DNA of 64,000 nt, taken from positions 1-64,000 of the forward strand of contig CALFWW010000046.1 of NCBI GenBank assembly GCA_937928575.1. Reading direction: 5' to 3'. Source of the stretch: an uncultured Saprospiraceae bacterium (GTDB lineage Bacteria; Bacteroidota; Bacteroidia; Chitinophagales; Saprospiraceae). The notes under the pieces are model-generated. The model was not told the DNA's origin, ran no database searches, and worked only from the letters and a program-made list of their open reading frames with translations. The translations under genes were made by a program, and so were the position numbers. This document shows positions 8,501 through 19,100 of this stretch, one piece after another (within the stretch, counting starts at the first letter, position 1; each line of letters opens with the position of its first letter).

Positions 8501-9993
8501 ATGATGGCGATCCTGCTGGAACACCTGCTGGCACATTGGTGGCGACAGGTCAAGATCCAATTTTATATAATGTAACACCAGGTTTACATGAGTATTATGC
8601 GATGGCTTTGAGGAATGACTGTGAAGCAGATGCCTATGCTAAGGTGGATGTTTTTGTCAAAACTCAACCTGTACTCAATACGATTTCAAATGCCGGTCCT
8701 TTCTGTAATGGTGAAAATATTCAGTTGGAAACAGCATCAATTCCAGATGCAACTTATCAATGGTATGGACCAAATGGATTCAGTTCTAACGCCCAAAATC
8801 CGGTAATTACCAATCCAGGAACCAATATGGAAGGAACCTATTTGTTGATCATTGAAGTGGATGGCTGTACTTCTGCACCTTTAACGACAGAAGTAATGTT
8901 GAGTCCAGAAATCGATGTTCCAATTGCGATAAATAATGGTCCCGTGTGTATTGGAAGTGAATTGTTATTCTCTGTAACCAATCCAGATCCAAATTTGACA
9001 TATGAATGGTTCAACTCCATTGGAAATGTAAGCATCGGATTTGGTAGCGAATTTGAAATTGCCAATGTAACAACTGCAACTAATGGTACTTATTATGTAG
9101 TGGCTTCGGATGGAAACTGCTATTCAAATCCTGAGCAGTCAACAAATGCAGGTGAAAATGCTTATACAGTTGCAATTATTGATTTAGCAGATTCTGACGC
9201 AGCATATGTAGGAGAAGATATTTATGCTTGTGAAAATTCAGTAGAAATAAATGCACTACCAACGACGACAGGTACGGGCATCTGGTCTATCCTTGATGCC
9301 GGTCCAAACACAACAATTTTACAACCTGGTCAAGCCAGTAGTTTGGTCGTCAATTTACAAGAAGGTATGAATCAGCTGGTTTGGTCTGTGACCAGCAATA
9401 GCTGTGGTACTATCTCAAATGATACATTGACTGTTGATTGGAGTACAGAGCTGACCGCAATGGATGATTTCTTCCAAACTGATTTCAATGAACCAATCAA
9501 TGGTTTTAATGTGATGGAAAATGATGCGTTAAGTACAGCTGAAGTGGTGATTACGATTCTTTCAGATGTTGAAAATGGAAGTATAGTGTTTGATAATGAA
9601 AATATGATGAGCTATTATCCTAATCAGGGCTTTAAGGGAGTTGAAACTTTTGAATACCGTATTTGTCATGAACATTGCCCAGATATGTGTGATGTAGCGA
9701 AAGTGACGATACAAGTCGCAGGAGAAGGATGTGAAGCTGCCTCAGTCATGACCCCCAATGATGATGGATACAATGATACCTTTATAATCACTTGTATTTT
9801 CGAATATCCAGGATCTGAAATGTCCATTTTTAATCGATGGGGTGATGAAGTGTATTTTAATATGGATTATCAAAATGATTGGAACGGAACTTTCAATGGA
9901 GATCCACTTCCAACTGGAACTTACTTTTATAATTTGAAATTAAATGATGGTCAGGACACCAAAATGTCAGGATACATTTACATAGAAAAATAA
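5590..9993 (+). CDS. SprB-like giant surface adhesin: shared N-module, TSP3 repeats, Ig-like repeats, type B T9SS C-terminal domain
   Basis: About 1467 residues. The ATG at 5590 is preferred over the TTG six bases upstream because it directly starts the signal peptide (basic MRKLMQ, hydrophobic core, cut near HIQGQ). Order of domains: a module of about 155 residues (to ~180) shared with the proteins at 22683 and 27748; a short Cys-bearing cadherin-like domain; five 57-residue thrombospondin type 3 units (~279-563) with DxDxDG calcium loops; about seven Ig/PKD-like domains of the GxNxxQxP kind; a cadherin-like domain (~1290-1375); and a gliding-motility-associated (type B, CHU_C) domain opening with MTPNDDGYND and containing FNRWGDEVY and PTGTYFYNLKL. 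Family knowledge: type B cargo crosses the outer membrane by T9SS and needs a PorP/SprF partner, which is the next gene. Role inferred: adhesion or gliding. Confidence 0.9.
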   Translation: MRKLMQHFVVVVLVLLFTSHIQGQNIDFTLRFDEISGQYQVYGKPDFSDGLFFAAGGNQISLVVPSAVVDAPLNVQTVNGGIWVDNSQVYSPTPDPAHDFHGIASNGSIISLVANQEILLFTFTLSGNPCVSQIRLFENGTDPQSNESGMSGGDFNNYFANVFDFQDYYQANYGNSIFCPEPPQIVPDSIIVPEDSLMNLCLAITDINIGDTFYSTLCAPSASNGTSTLSVSGDQLCINYVPDPGYWGFDEFCVTVCDQDSLCNSYMIPVEVIPDNCLDSDGDNICDLVDNCVNIANPLQADCDADGIGDLCEPDTDGDGVPDDCDLCIGNDATGDSDGDGVCDEIDNCIFISNPLQADCDGDGEGDLCEIDSDTDGVPDNCDLCIGNDATGDSDGDGVCDEIDNCVLTPNPDQLDCDADGIGDLCAADSDGDAIPDGCDICLGNDATGDSDNDGICDEIDNCVFISNPLQADCDGDGEGNLCEDDTDNDGIPDGCDLCFGLDSSGDTDGDLICDNIDNCIDIPNPAQADCDNDGIGDACEPDSDGDSVPDDCDICFGNDLFGDEDGDGICDDFMGCVNEAEVGNDGEECVQPYTDVNLFATILDPNANLDLYSFSWSGNNFQSSSQNPILPNIQNTDSGTYTVTVTNTVTLCESVLSTVVDVTVIPNEPQIEAMDDLVCLGNTTQLTVPTYNGTEVYYEWVGPNGTTSSGAYPDQSILEITNFSNADAGNYSVSVLVDGCSSLMSATINLGIQSSLQAPSILGDTEVCQNSVVNLMTDFLADEYIWTGPNGFTSDQQNPAVTISAASQHEGAYNLQVTLNGCTSPMSTVQVSINEFEENPILEMTQDICDGDDIILNVVESTGDSYQWIAPSATPNSSFGMLGDPDNVIWTSSPTTTISLTDHPEFYESGEWRVQAINSIGCASAPSIPQTLTIHEAPPAAIVSSEGDVCEYEPVYLHASPVPDVTYRWYDGDPAGTPAGTLVATGQDPILYNVTPGLHEYYAMALRNDCEADAYAKVDVFVKTQPVLNTISNAGPFCNGENIQLETASIPDATYQWYGPNGFSSNAQNPVITNPGTNMEGTYLLIIEVDGCTSAPLTTEVMLSPEIDVPIAINNGPVCIGSELLFSVTNPDPNLTYEWFNSIGNVSIGFGSEFEIANVTTATNGTYYVVASDGNCYSNPEQSTNAGENAYTVAIIDLADSDAAYVGEDIYACENSVEINALPTTTGTGIWSILDAGPNTTILQPGQASSLVVNLQEGMNQLVWSVTSNSCGTISNDTLTVDWSTELTAMDDFFQTDFNEPINGFNVMENDALSTAEVVITILSDVENGSIVFDNENMMSYYPNQGFKGVETFEYRICHEHCPDMCDVAKVTIQVAGEGCEAASVMTPNDDGYNDTFIITCIFEYPGSEMSIFNRWGDEVYFNMDYQNDWNGTFNGDPLPTGTYFYNLKLNDGQDTKMSGYIYIEK
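6424..7278 (+). repeat. Five tandem 171-bp (57-residue) thrombospondin type 3 units
   Basis: Each unit starts with DSDGDG(V/I)CDEIDNC and ends with NDATG, with Asp-rich calcium loops between regularly spaced Cys. A sixth partial unit follows. At DNA level 6560-6629 and 6731-6800 are identical over 70 bp at an offset of exactly one unit, which points to recent duplication or gene conversion. Recombination here would change the length of the stalk without breaking the frame. Confidence 0.9.
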
Positions 9994-10068
9994 AAAATTT
10001 TAAATATCCCCCCTGTTTGCCATCGCTATTGATAGCAGTGGATTAATCACAAACTCAAAGGATATCTT

Positions 10069-11016
10069 ATGAGAATTATTTTTATTTGTTTTGTTTGCAT
10101 ACTGTTAGGAGGTAACATTCAAGCACAACAAGAAGCGCAGTTTACACAATTTATGTTTAACAAATTATCCTTCAATCCTGCTTATGCTGGAAGCGCAGAA
10201 TTTGCGAGTATTTCGGCGATACACAGAAGTCAGTGGGTAGGACTCGAAGGAGCACCTGTTAGTCAAGTCGTCAATTTTCATACGCCACTTAGCAATAAGC
10301 GAGTAGGGCTTGGTATGACCGTTTTGCATGATCAGATTGGACCTTCCACAACATGGTCTTATCAACTCAAATATAGTTATGGATTTCCAGTTGCAAACGG
10401 TAGGTTGGCAATTGGGCTACAAGGTTCTTTACGCAATTACCGTGTTAATTGGAGTGCAACTAAAGCTATCCAGCAAGGAGATGCCATCTTGAATACAGAA
10501 CCAACAAGCCGAATGTTGCCGAATTTCGGAATGGGATTATATTTTCAAAATCAACAATTTTATGTTGGTGCTTCATTGCCAAATATTTTGAGTGGTGATA
10601 TTTCTTTTTATGATGGGACCGAAAATAGCACGGACTTCTCGCAAGAAAAACAACACTTTTATTTGATGGGTGGTTTGATACTTCCAATTGGTCAAAGCAC
10701 GAAATTCAAACCAGCATTTCTCATGAAATATACACAAAATGCTCCGGTATCAATCGACCTAAACGCTAGTTTTATTTTCCTAGAAAAGTTATGGCTCGGA
10801 GCAACTTACCGAATGGGTGGAGATCAGTTTACACAACTTGGAGAATCACTCGATGCAATTGTACAATATCAATTGACTCAAAACATTAGAGCGGGTATTG
10901 CTTACGATTTTACTTTGTCTAAAATGAGAAATTACAACTCAGGGACTTACGAAGTGGTATTGGATTATTACTTCAGAAATAAAGATCAAGTGATGACCAA
11001 TCCTAGATTTTTCTAG
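10069..11016 (+). CDS. PorP/SprF family type IX secretion outer-membrane protein
   Basis: A 315-residue outer-membrane beta-barrel protein of the PorP/SprF family. It has a signal peptide (MRIIFICFVCILLGGNIQAQ). The mature start QQEAQFTQFMFNKLSFNPAY and the following HRSQWVGLEGAP are the most conserved blocks of the family. Alternating amphipathic strands follow to the C-terminus. Family knowledge: SprF of Flavobacterium johnsoniae is needed to export or attach SprB, and type B cargo genes are usually followed by a dedicated PorP/SprF gene. Here it lies 75 bases after the type B adhesin and 57 bases before an OmpA/PD40 gene, so it is very probably the partner of that adhesin. Confidence 0.93.
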   Translation: MRIIFICFVCILLGGNIQAQQEAQFTQFMFNKLSFNPAYAGSAEFASISAIHRSQWVGLEGAPVSQVVNFHTPLSNKRVGLGMTVLHDQIGPSTTWSYQLKYSYGFPVANGRLAIGLQGSLRNYRVNWSATKAIQQGDAILNTEPTSRMLPNFGMGLYFQNQQFYVGASLPNILSGDISFYDGTENSTDFSQEKQHFYLMGGLILPIGQSTKFKPAFLMKYTQNAPVSIDLNASFIFLEKLWLGATYRMGGDQFTQLGESLDAIVQYQLTQNIRAGIAYDFTLSKMRNYNSGTYEVVLDYYFRNKDQVMTNPRFF

Positions 11017-11073
11017 TAGTATACAGCCAAAAACCCTAATACAACATTTAATTAAGAATTCTAATCGCATATC

Positions 11074-13047
11074 ATGTATTTAAATATAAAAATAGTAGGC
11101 AGTCTGTTGATAGCTGTATTCTCCATTGGTATCAATAACGCACAAAATAGTGTCAAGGTAGATCAATTGTATCAAGACCTCGCTTACAAGGAAACCATTA
11201 ATTTTTATGCTTCCAAAGATCAATTGAGTCTGGAGGATATGGAAAGAATTGCAAATAGTTACCGACTAAATCATGACACAGAAAACGCTGCATTGTGGTA
11301 TGGTCAAGTAATTGAGCAAAGTAGTGATCCGGTCAACCATCTCTATTATGCACAAGCACTTCAAAGTAATGGCAAATATGGAAAAGCTAAAAAACACTTC
11401 CTAAAATATAATGAATTGCTTGGTGATGATAATGATTTGCGTGGTGTGCAATTGGCAACAGCAATCGACAGAATGAATGAGTGGAAAAATGAAGAAGATA
11501 TTTTGCTACAACCAGAGACTAAGATTAATTCACCAAATTTAGACTTCAGCCCCTCTTATTACAAAGATGGGATTGTCTTTGTATCATCCAGAAAAACTTC
11601 CAACAAGAAAAAATACAAATGGACAGGGGAACATTTTATGAATCTCTTTTATGCGACAGCGGATGAAGACGGGAAATTATCAGAGGTGACTTCTTTTTCT
11701 AAAATGATTAATTCCAAATACCATGAAGGTCCTGTAGCTTTCAGTAAAAGCTATGACAAAATATTTTTTACCAGAAATGATCACGTAAAAGGAAAAGTAA
11801 GAACCAACAAAAAAGGGGTAATGAAATTGGGGATTTTCACTGCAATGAGTAATGGAGAAAATTGGACAGATCCAAAACCAGTATCCTTCAATACTACGGA
11901 GCATGAAGAGTGTCATCCTTCACTTTCAGCCGATGGATCTCATTTATATTTTGCATCTGATCGACCAGGCGGATTTGGTGGGATGGATATTTATGTTTCC
12001 ACTTTTGATGGAGGTAAATGGGGTACACCAACTAATTTAGGACCAACTATCAATACGCCCGGTAATGATGTGTTTCCATTTATTCATGACGATGGAACCT
12101 TGTATTTCGCCTCAGATGGTTGGGGAGGATTAGGTGGACTTGATATTTTTAAGTCTGCTCAAAATGAAGGCGCCCATTGGACGACATCTGAAAATTTAGG
12201 AACACCCTATAATTCCAGAAAAGATGATTTCGGTTTTGTAATGAACGTGTTAGGAACAGAAGGGTATCTAAACTCTTCTCGTGATGGAGGTAGTGGGAAA
12301 GACGATATTTATAGCTTCCAAAGAAATGTAAAAGGAATTGAAAAAGTTGAAGGAAAAGAGCACATCACAAAAAGTGAATTAGGCCCTAATGGAAATATTA
12401 CTATTTATCAATTTATCAATAATGATTTTCAAGGAACACCCAATGAAGTGCATTCTGCAATAAAGGCCATCCAAGAAAAAGTGGACCAAACAAATGATAA
12501 AGAAGTGGTGGTTGTAATAGGAAAAGATGATGCAGAATTGCCAAATATTGCAGCGCCAACAGAGCTAATTGTTGCTGAAAAAAAACCAGTAGAAGAGATG
12601 GTGGTTGAAGAAGCTCCGATGAAACATGTGATGAAAGAGGTTGAAGAAGTAGCTGAAACTTTCATCGTCAAAGAAGATTTAGCGATTGGGAAAACAATCC
12701 AGCTGAAAAATGTTTATCACGATTTTAATATTCATGAACCTAACAAAAAAGGTGAAAAAGAACTAGATAGATTGGTTGAGTTTATGAAAGAAAATCCATC
12801 AATGAAAATCGAATTGTCGTCTCACACAGATGCTCGGGGCAGAACGAGATACAATACATGGTTGTCTAGAAAAAGAGCAGAAGCATCAACCGCGTATATC
12901 GTAAATCAAGGGATCAAAGCGAGTAGAATTATCGCTAAAGGATATGGTGAAACCAAGCTTATTAATAAATGTGTAGATGGTGTTGAGTGTGATGAAAAAG
13001 AACACAAAATTAATCGACGAACGGAAATTAAAATCTTGAAATTATAG
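11074..13047 (+). CDS. OmpA family protein with TPR and PD40 beta-propeller (PorE/SprE-like architecture)
   Basis: A 657-residue exported protein. Its parts in order are: signal peptide; a helical TPR-like region (~30-130, with AALWYGQVIEQS and HLYYAQALQSNGKYGKAKKH); PD40/WD40-like propeller blades (~150-430, for example HPSLSADGSHLYFASDRPGG and FPFIHDDGTLYFASDGWGGL); a Glu/Val-rich linker (~490-535); and a C-terminal OmpA peptidoglycan-binding domain (~540-657). The last has LSSHTDARGRTRYN and LSRKRA, which carry the Asp and Arg that hold meso-diaminopimelate. The layout matches PorE-type proteins that tether the T9SS to the cell wall, but the carboxypeptidase-like domain between propeller and OmpA is not evident. 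Third gene of the adhesin-SprF-OmpA set. Confidence 0.88.
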   Translation: MYLNIKIVGSLLIAVFSIGINNAQNSVKVDQLYQDLAYKETINFYASKDQLSLEDMERIANSYRLNHDTENAALWYGQVIEQSSDPVNHLYYAQALQSNGKYGKAKKHFLKYNELLGDDNDLRGVQLATAIDRMNEWKNEEDILLQPETKINSPNLDFSPSYYKDGIVFVSSRKTSNKKKYKWTGEHFMNLFYATADEDGKLSEVTSFSKMINSKYHEGPVAFSKSYDKIFFTRNDHVKGKVRTNKKGVMKLGIFTAMSNGENWTDPKPVSFNTTEHEECHPSLSADGSHLYFASDRPGGFGGMDIYVSTFDGGKWGTPTNLGPTINTPGNDVFPFIHDDGTLYFASDGWGGLGGLDIFKSAQNEGAHWTTSENLGTPYNSRKDDFGFVMNVLGTEGYLNSSRDGGSGKDDIYSFQRNVKGIEKVEGKEHITKSELGPNGNITIYQFINNDFQGTPNEVHSAIKAIQEKVDQTNDKEVVVVIGKDDAELPNIAAPTELIVAEKKPVEEMVVEEAPMKHVMKEVEEVAETFIVKEDLAIGKTIQLKNVYHDFNIHEPNKKGEKELDRLVEFMKENPSMKIELSSHTDARGRTRYNTWLSRKRAEASTAYIVNQGIKASRIIAKGYGETKLINKCVDGVECDEKEHKINRRTEIKILKL

Positions 13048-13106
13048 AATAGTCTGGTGCTAATGCAATGAAATAATAATGAACCAGAAAAATTGATTGT
13101 GAAAAA

Positions 13107-16100
13107 GTGAAACGAGCTGCAGAAATATTGTCGGTTTTTAAAATGAAATTGTTTAGCTTAACTATCTTTAGTATCGCTGCTATTGGTAGTGGCTATGTTG
13201 TGCATGAAAATGTATTTTTGAACGATAACTTCAACCAACCAATTCCAAGTTTATCTACATCTACATCTACATCTACATCTACATCTACATCTACATCTAC
13301 ATCTACATCTACATCTGTGTCTTCGTCTGGAGTTGTGTTTAAGCATCTTTATCTGTCAGGAACTAATCAATCATTAGATCGAATTGACCCAGTAGCTACA
13401 AATAATACCATAACTCAGACAGCCACTTTTCCTGGATTCGTTACCAACGACCATTTTATTTTAGATCAATTTTTAAACTCAAATTTTGCAGGAAATAACG
13501 GTTCACAAAGTTATTTAAATAATTGGCAAGAAGAAGGAGAATTCGATGGTCCCTTTAGTGGAGTCGTGCAAACAGTCAACTCGGGAAATTGTCCAGCAGG
13601 AAATTGCTTAAGATTTGGTGGCTTTAATGTGAATCTGAATGGGGCTGCTGTAAGACGTATGGCTGACCTTTCTGGTGCTATCTCAGCAGATTTAAATATT
13701 GAATCATTCAGAACGGGCGTTGGGGGAACAAATGCTGCTGTTGATTTGGAAATTTCTAAAGATGGCGGAGCAACTTGGGTGACGCTTAAAACGTACTCCC
13801 TCAATTCATTTGATTCGAATGTTGTTTTGGATGCTTTTGATATCATTGACTACATTTCTCCAAACACACAAATTAGATTTATTGGTTCAGGAACAACTAG
13901 TTTGTTAAGTAGTTGGATTTATTTTGACAACATTCAGATTGGAATCAAAACACCTGAAGGTACCAACATGGTTAGTTTTTCTCAATTACCAGCATTGTGT
14001 GATGATTTGAATATTGTTGAAACTGATTTTATTACTGTCAACACCTACGTGAATGACTTGGCTAATTCGTTGTCTGCAAATCCTAATGTCATAGCTAAAC
14101 TCAGTTATGGTGACAACGATATAATCACTTTGACTAGCCCTATTTACGATAATTCTAGTAATTTAATTACATGGTCAGATATATTACCTACATCAAGTTT
14201 AATTCCTGCGGGAGCAGCAATAGAATTGGAGATTTCAACATCTGACCACACTCTTAATTTCGAAGTGCTCTATGATAGCAAAGAATTTCCTTCAAAAATA
14301 GAACTGCCAGTTTCTACTTTTATAGACGTAGTTGCTTATGAAATCTATGATGCTCCCTATCCAAATGGAAATATTTTAACTTCGACATCGGCAGGTACAA
14401 CAATATATTTGCGAGCTGAGGTGGAAGACCCATTTGGATATGCAGATATAACCGCTCTTCATTTTGATGATTCAAATAACTTATATCCTGGTGAGGCTGT
14501 AGATTCATTTGGCTGCACAAAAATTTACGAATATGCTTTAACAGCTCCCAATATAGATGGTCAATATACTACGAAGACAATCGCTTCTGAAGGATTTGAA
14601 GGTACGGTTGAAAGTAACCTGCCAAACGCAATTGATATCTGCATATATAACATAACAGTTCCGGTTTTTGATCAAGGGAGCTCTTTAGATCGATGTAAAG
14701 GAGAGGAGGTGTTAAATTTTAATGCAACCTCATCATTCAGTACAGATATACGATACCATTTAGATGCTGAGAGTTTGGCAGGAGGTGTTGAAATCGACTC
14801 AATATTCGGAAAGGTAGTTTTCAATCCAACCTATGACGGTACGACGGTCATTACTGCAACAGCGTACGGTTGTGGAGGATCACTCTCAAGCAATTTTATT
14901 ATAAATACTTTTAAAGACGTAGAAATTCCTGTTTTTGAATTAGGGACATCTTCAGAGCGATGTGTTGGTGCAAATGTTGAATTAATTTCAGCCTCAACTT
15001 TGTATAGCACTAGCACATTATATTCATTGGATTCCTTGAGTATCCTTGGCGGCGTAGAAATTGTGGAAGAAAATGGGAAAGTCAGTTTTCCATCGAGTTG
15101 GACAGGCAATACAATTGTGTATGCAACTGCGCAAGGTTGTAATGGACCTACGACTGCAGCGCATGTCATTACCACCAATGCGTCCGTTGTAGCACCAACG
15201 TTTGTGTTGGGATCCGATTCAGAAAATTGCTTTACAGCTCCGTTGGTTTATGAAGTAACTTCTCCAAATGATGATACAATTATATTTACCATCGATGCCA
15301 CAAGTGAAGCAGCTGGAGTTACGATTGATAGTCTAACCGGATATCTGGTATTTGAAATCAGCTATCCAGGTCCCATTACAATAAAGGCAATTGCGGAAGG
15401 TTGTAATGGTACTGCAATTGGTGTGCATGTTGTTAAATTATCAAATGATTGCGCACCAATTGCAGAGGATGACCAAATTTTGGTGGATGTCGGTGAGTCG
15501 GCATTTGAGGACGTTTTAGCAAATGATTTTGATATTAATAATGATATTGATCCTACAACATTGACAATTGTCCAACAACCAATTAATGGTACTGTTACTA
15601 TTGCAAATGGAGAAGTTATATTTAGTCCAATTGGAAATTTTGTAGGAAACGATGAATTTGTATACCAAATTTGTGATGAACAAGGGAATTGTGATAAGGC
15701 AACTGTCTATATCAACATCGTAGAAAATATACATGATCCGTGTGTTCAGGCCAATCAATTGCAAGAATTTTATCTTCCGTTTCCTGAAGAACAGCTATAC
15801 GCATCTTTTAGAGATGCGAGTTGTGATGCTGGAGCACAACATAGTGCAAACGTAAGGAGTGTAATCGCAATAAAAACACCTTATCCCACGATTTTTATCA
15901 AATATGATCATTGGGAGGATGGCTATGAGCCGGATTTGTCTCGGCCAATTCAGGCAAGTACAGAAATTTGGGGCGATGGAAATTTAACTAACGGGATTGC
16001 ACCAGGATATCCAAATGATATTTTGATTGCAGGGAGTTCCATTATTTTGGATAATACTTTTGATTATACACCGCCAAGAGATCCTTCCATAATCGTACAT

Positions 16101-19100
16101 GACGGAAAGGATAAAATAGTTTCTTCATCAGATATTACCATCTCAAAGATTTCTGGAGATGAACCTTTATTTTTATTTCAGGCAGCCAAAACATCGATTT
16201 ATGACACGGATCGTTTTGGAACATCTTTTACCATTCCTTTCGGTGAAGATCTTGGAAATGAGTTCCAATATACGGCACTTTTTATTCGTGCAATGAAGGA
16301 TGGAACCATTGTAAATGTTGACGTAGCAGGAGATGGTATCATTGATGCAAATGATCAAACTGCAATATTGAATGAGGGGGAAGTTTTATTTGTGGAAGGA
16401 GATCCTAATAATGTCAATCAGTTGAATGATCTCAAGTCTGGTGCTTTAGTGACGGCTTCAGAGAAAGTTGGTTTAGATGTTTTATTTGGAGGGTTGGATT
16501 GTTATGGAACCAGAAATATTAATTTGCAACCAGCAGCATTTTATTCCAGTACTTATTACACGCCAGTTCCAACTGTGAATGCTGATGCACCAGCTAAAAT
16601 TTATATGTACAATAAATATGATTACGACCTTACTATCAATTGGACAAGTAAAAACAATAGTGGTTCATTTGATATTGCTGCGGAATCTCCAACACCAGTA
16701 CTATTACCTAATTACGAAACAGCGTATAAATTTGAAAACCTAGGAGGTGAATCGTTTGTAGCAATTGAAGTAATTGATTCTGATAATAATGGGGCTTCTT
16801 ATGATTGGGCTTTTTCGTTGACAGGTGCGGAACAATTATCTGACTTCACCAGTATTGCTTGGGCACCTGGATCATCAGATGGCTCAAGAAATGATGGACC
16901 TATATGGGTAACCCCAGCTGCAAATACGACCTTGTACGTAAAGCTAGATGGCGATGTCACCTCAGGTAGTCCCAATGTCGCACCTTGTGGTCGTTCCTAT
17001 GACATCGCTCAATCAATTAATGAATTTGAAGCATACAGATTGTTAGATAATACCGACAATGATCAAAGCGGAATGGCATTGTTTACTTGTGATGGTACTA
17101 GTTTTTTTAGTGTCTTTGGGGAAGATCCTTCTACCGCAGTACTCGGAAGTCCGTCAATGGATGTAGGAACGACGATGGAGCCATTGTGTTCAGAACGTTT
17201 AATCTTGGCAAATGAAGATGATTATTCTACACCAGTAGCTACACCAATTGATATCCCTGTGCTCGACAATGATGATTCGTTTTTAGCAACCATTGATCCC
17301 AACAAGTTGTACACGAATGGTTTGCTTCAACCTTTAAATGGGACTACTTCAATTGATGCTTCTACGCATCGAATTATTTATACACCAAATCCCGGATGGG
17401 AAGGAATCGAGTATTTTGAATACGAAATTTGTTCGGTAGAAGATGATTACTTATGCGACGTTGCATTGGTTAGCGTTTATGTAGGTAATTGTAATTCAAA
17501 TGCTATTACGGTAGTCGCAAGTGGTTTTACCTATTACGAAAGTATTCCTGACAACGGAACTTATGATGGGGAACCAACAGTAGAAAATATTGATGTTAGC
17601 CTCTATTGGGATGAGAATTCAAATGGTGAAATTGATACGCCACAAGATACTTTGATACTTTCCACCACCTCTAATATTTCTGGATATTATGAATTCAACT
17701 TCAGATTGTTAGGTGACTTCATCATTCAAGTGGATGAGAATAATGGAGGATTTTCTCCTGGTACACTCAATACCGTTTCAGTAAGTTTTTCTTCCTTGAA
17801 TTCCTGTGAAAATGACTTTTATCTTGGATTGAGTCCTATTGTCAATCCAATAGACGACCTACTTACTACAGTTGTCAATTCCAATTTTTCAGGTAATGTC
17901 GTCAATAATGATTTAGGTGATATCAATATTTCATCTATCTCTATTGGTGAAATACATCCATCAAATGGTACAGTAATGATGAACTCAAACGGGATCATGG
18001 ACTATTCTCCCAATTTGGATTTTATTGGCTTAGACTCATTTAATTATCAAATCTGTTCCAATCTTGACCCAAATCTATGCGATTCAGCAATGGTTTATTT
18101 AAATGTACTTTGTCCTGTAGTAGATGGGGTTAACCAAATTACCGGAACCGTATTTTTTGACAACAATCAAGATGGAATACGTGACCTGTCTGATGACGGC
18201 TACCCATTTGTAAGTATAATGTTGTATATGGATGAAAATCAAGATGGATTACTAGATGCATCAGACACTTTTGTAAGTGCTACGTCGACGGATGAGAATG
18301 GCAACTATCAATTTTTAACGACACCAGTAGATTTTATATTGACTGTAGATAGAGCTTCAGTGCCCGGTATTTCTATGACAACCGACAACATTGAAATTGT
18401 TCATTTTTCAACATCTGGACAATCAGATTGTGTTAATAATTTTGGTCTATTCGATTGTGTAGCATCTTGTCCACCTGAGGCAATTGATGATTATGCGACA
18501 ACGGAGGTCAGTCAATCTATAACCATCGATATTTTAGCAAATGACTTTGATGCAAATGGTGATTTAGATGCAACTTCTGTTGCCATTCCTAATAACAGTC
18601 CTATTCCAAATGGGACACTATCTATTAATTCGATTGATGGTTCGATCACTTATCTACCAAATTCAACTTTTGCTGGCCAAGATATCTTTTATTATGAAGT
18701 ATGTGATCTATCGACACCGACAATACTATGTGATACCGCTGTGGTTTATATCAATGTCTCTTGTGCAATAATTCCAAATCAAAATCTTATTTCAGGTTAT
18801 GTTTTCGAAGATTTAAATGGAGACGGTGCATTTAATTTTGGAGAAAATGGCGGAGAAAACATAAAAGTATATCTGCATGAAGACATCAATCAAAATGGTT
18901 TGCTTGATGCCGATGAAGCACCTATCGATTCTATAAATTCAAGTATAAATGGAGCTTACCAATTTGAATTAACGCAATCCATTCCTCCTACCGTGATGGT
19001 TCAGCATATAAGTGTGGCTGAAGATGATGCAGAAGAGCGACTTTCAGATGGAGCAACTTTCCTTTTGAGTAATGACTTGGACTTTGGCGATGATGGGGAT

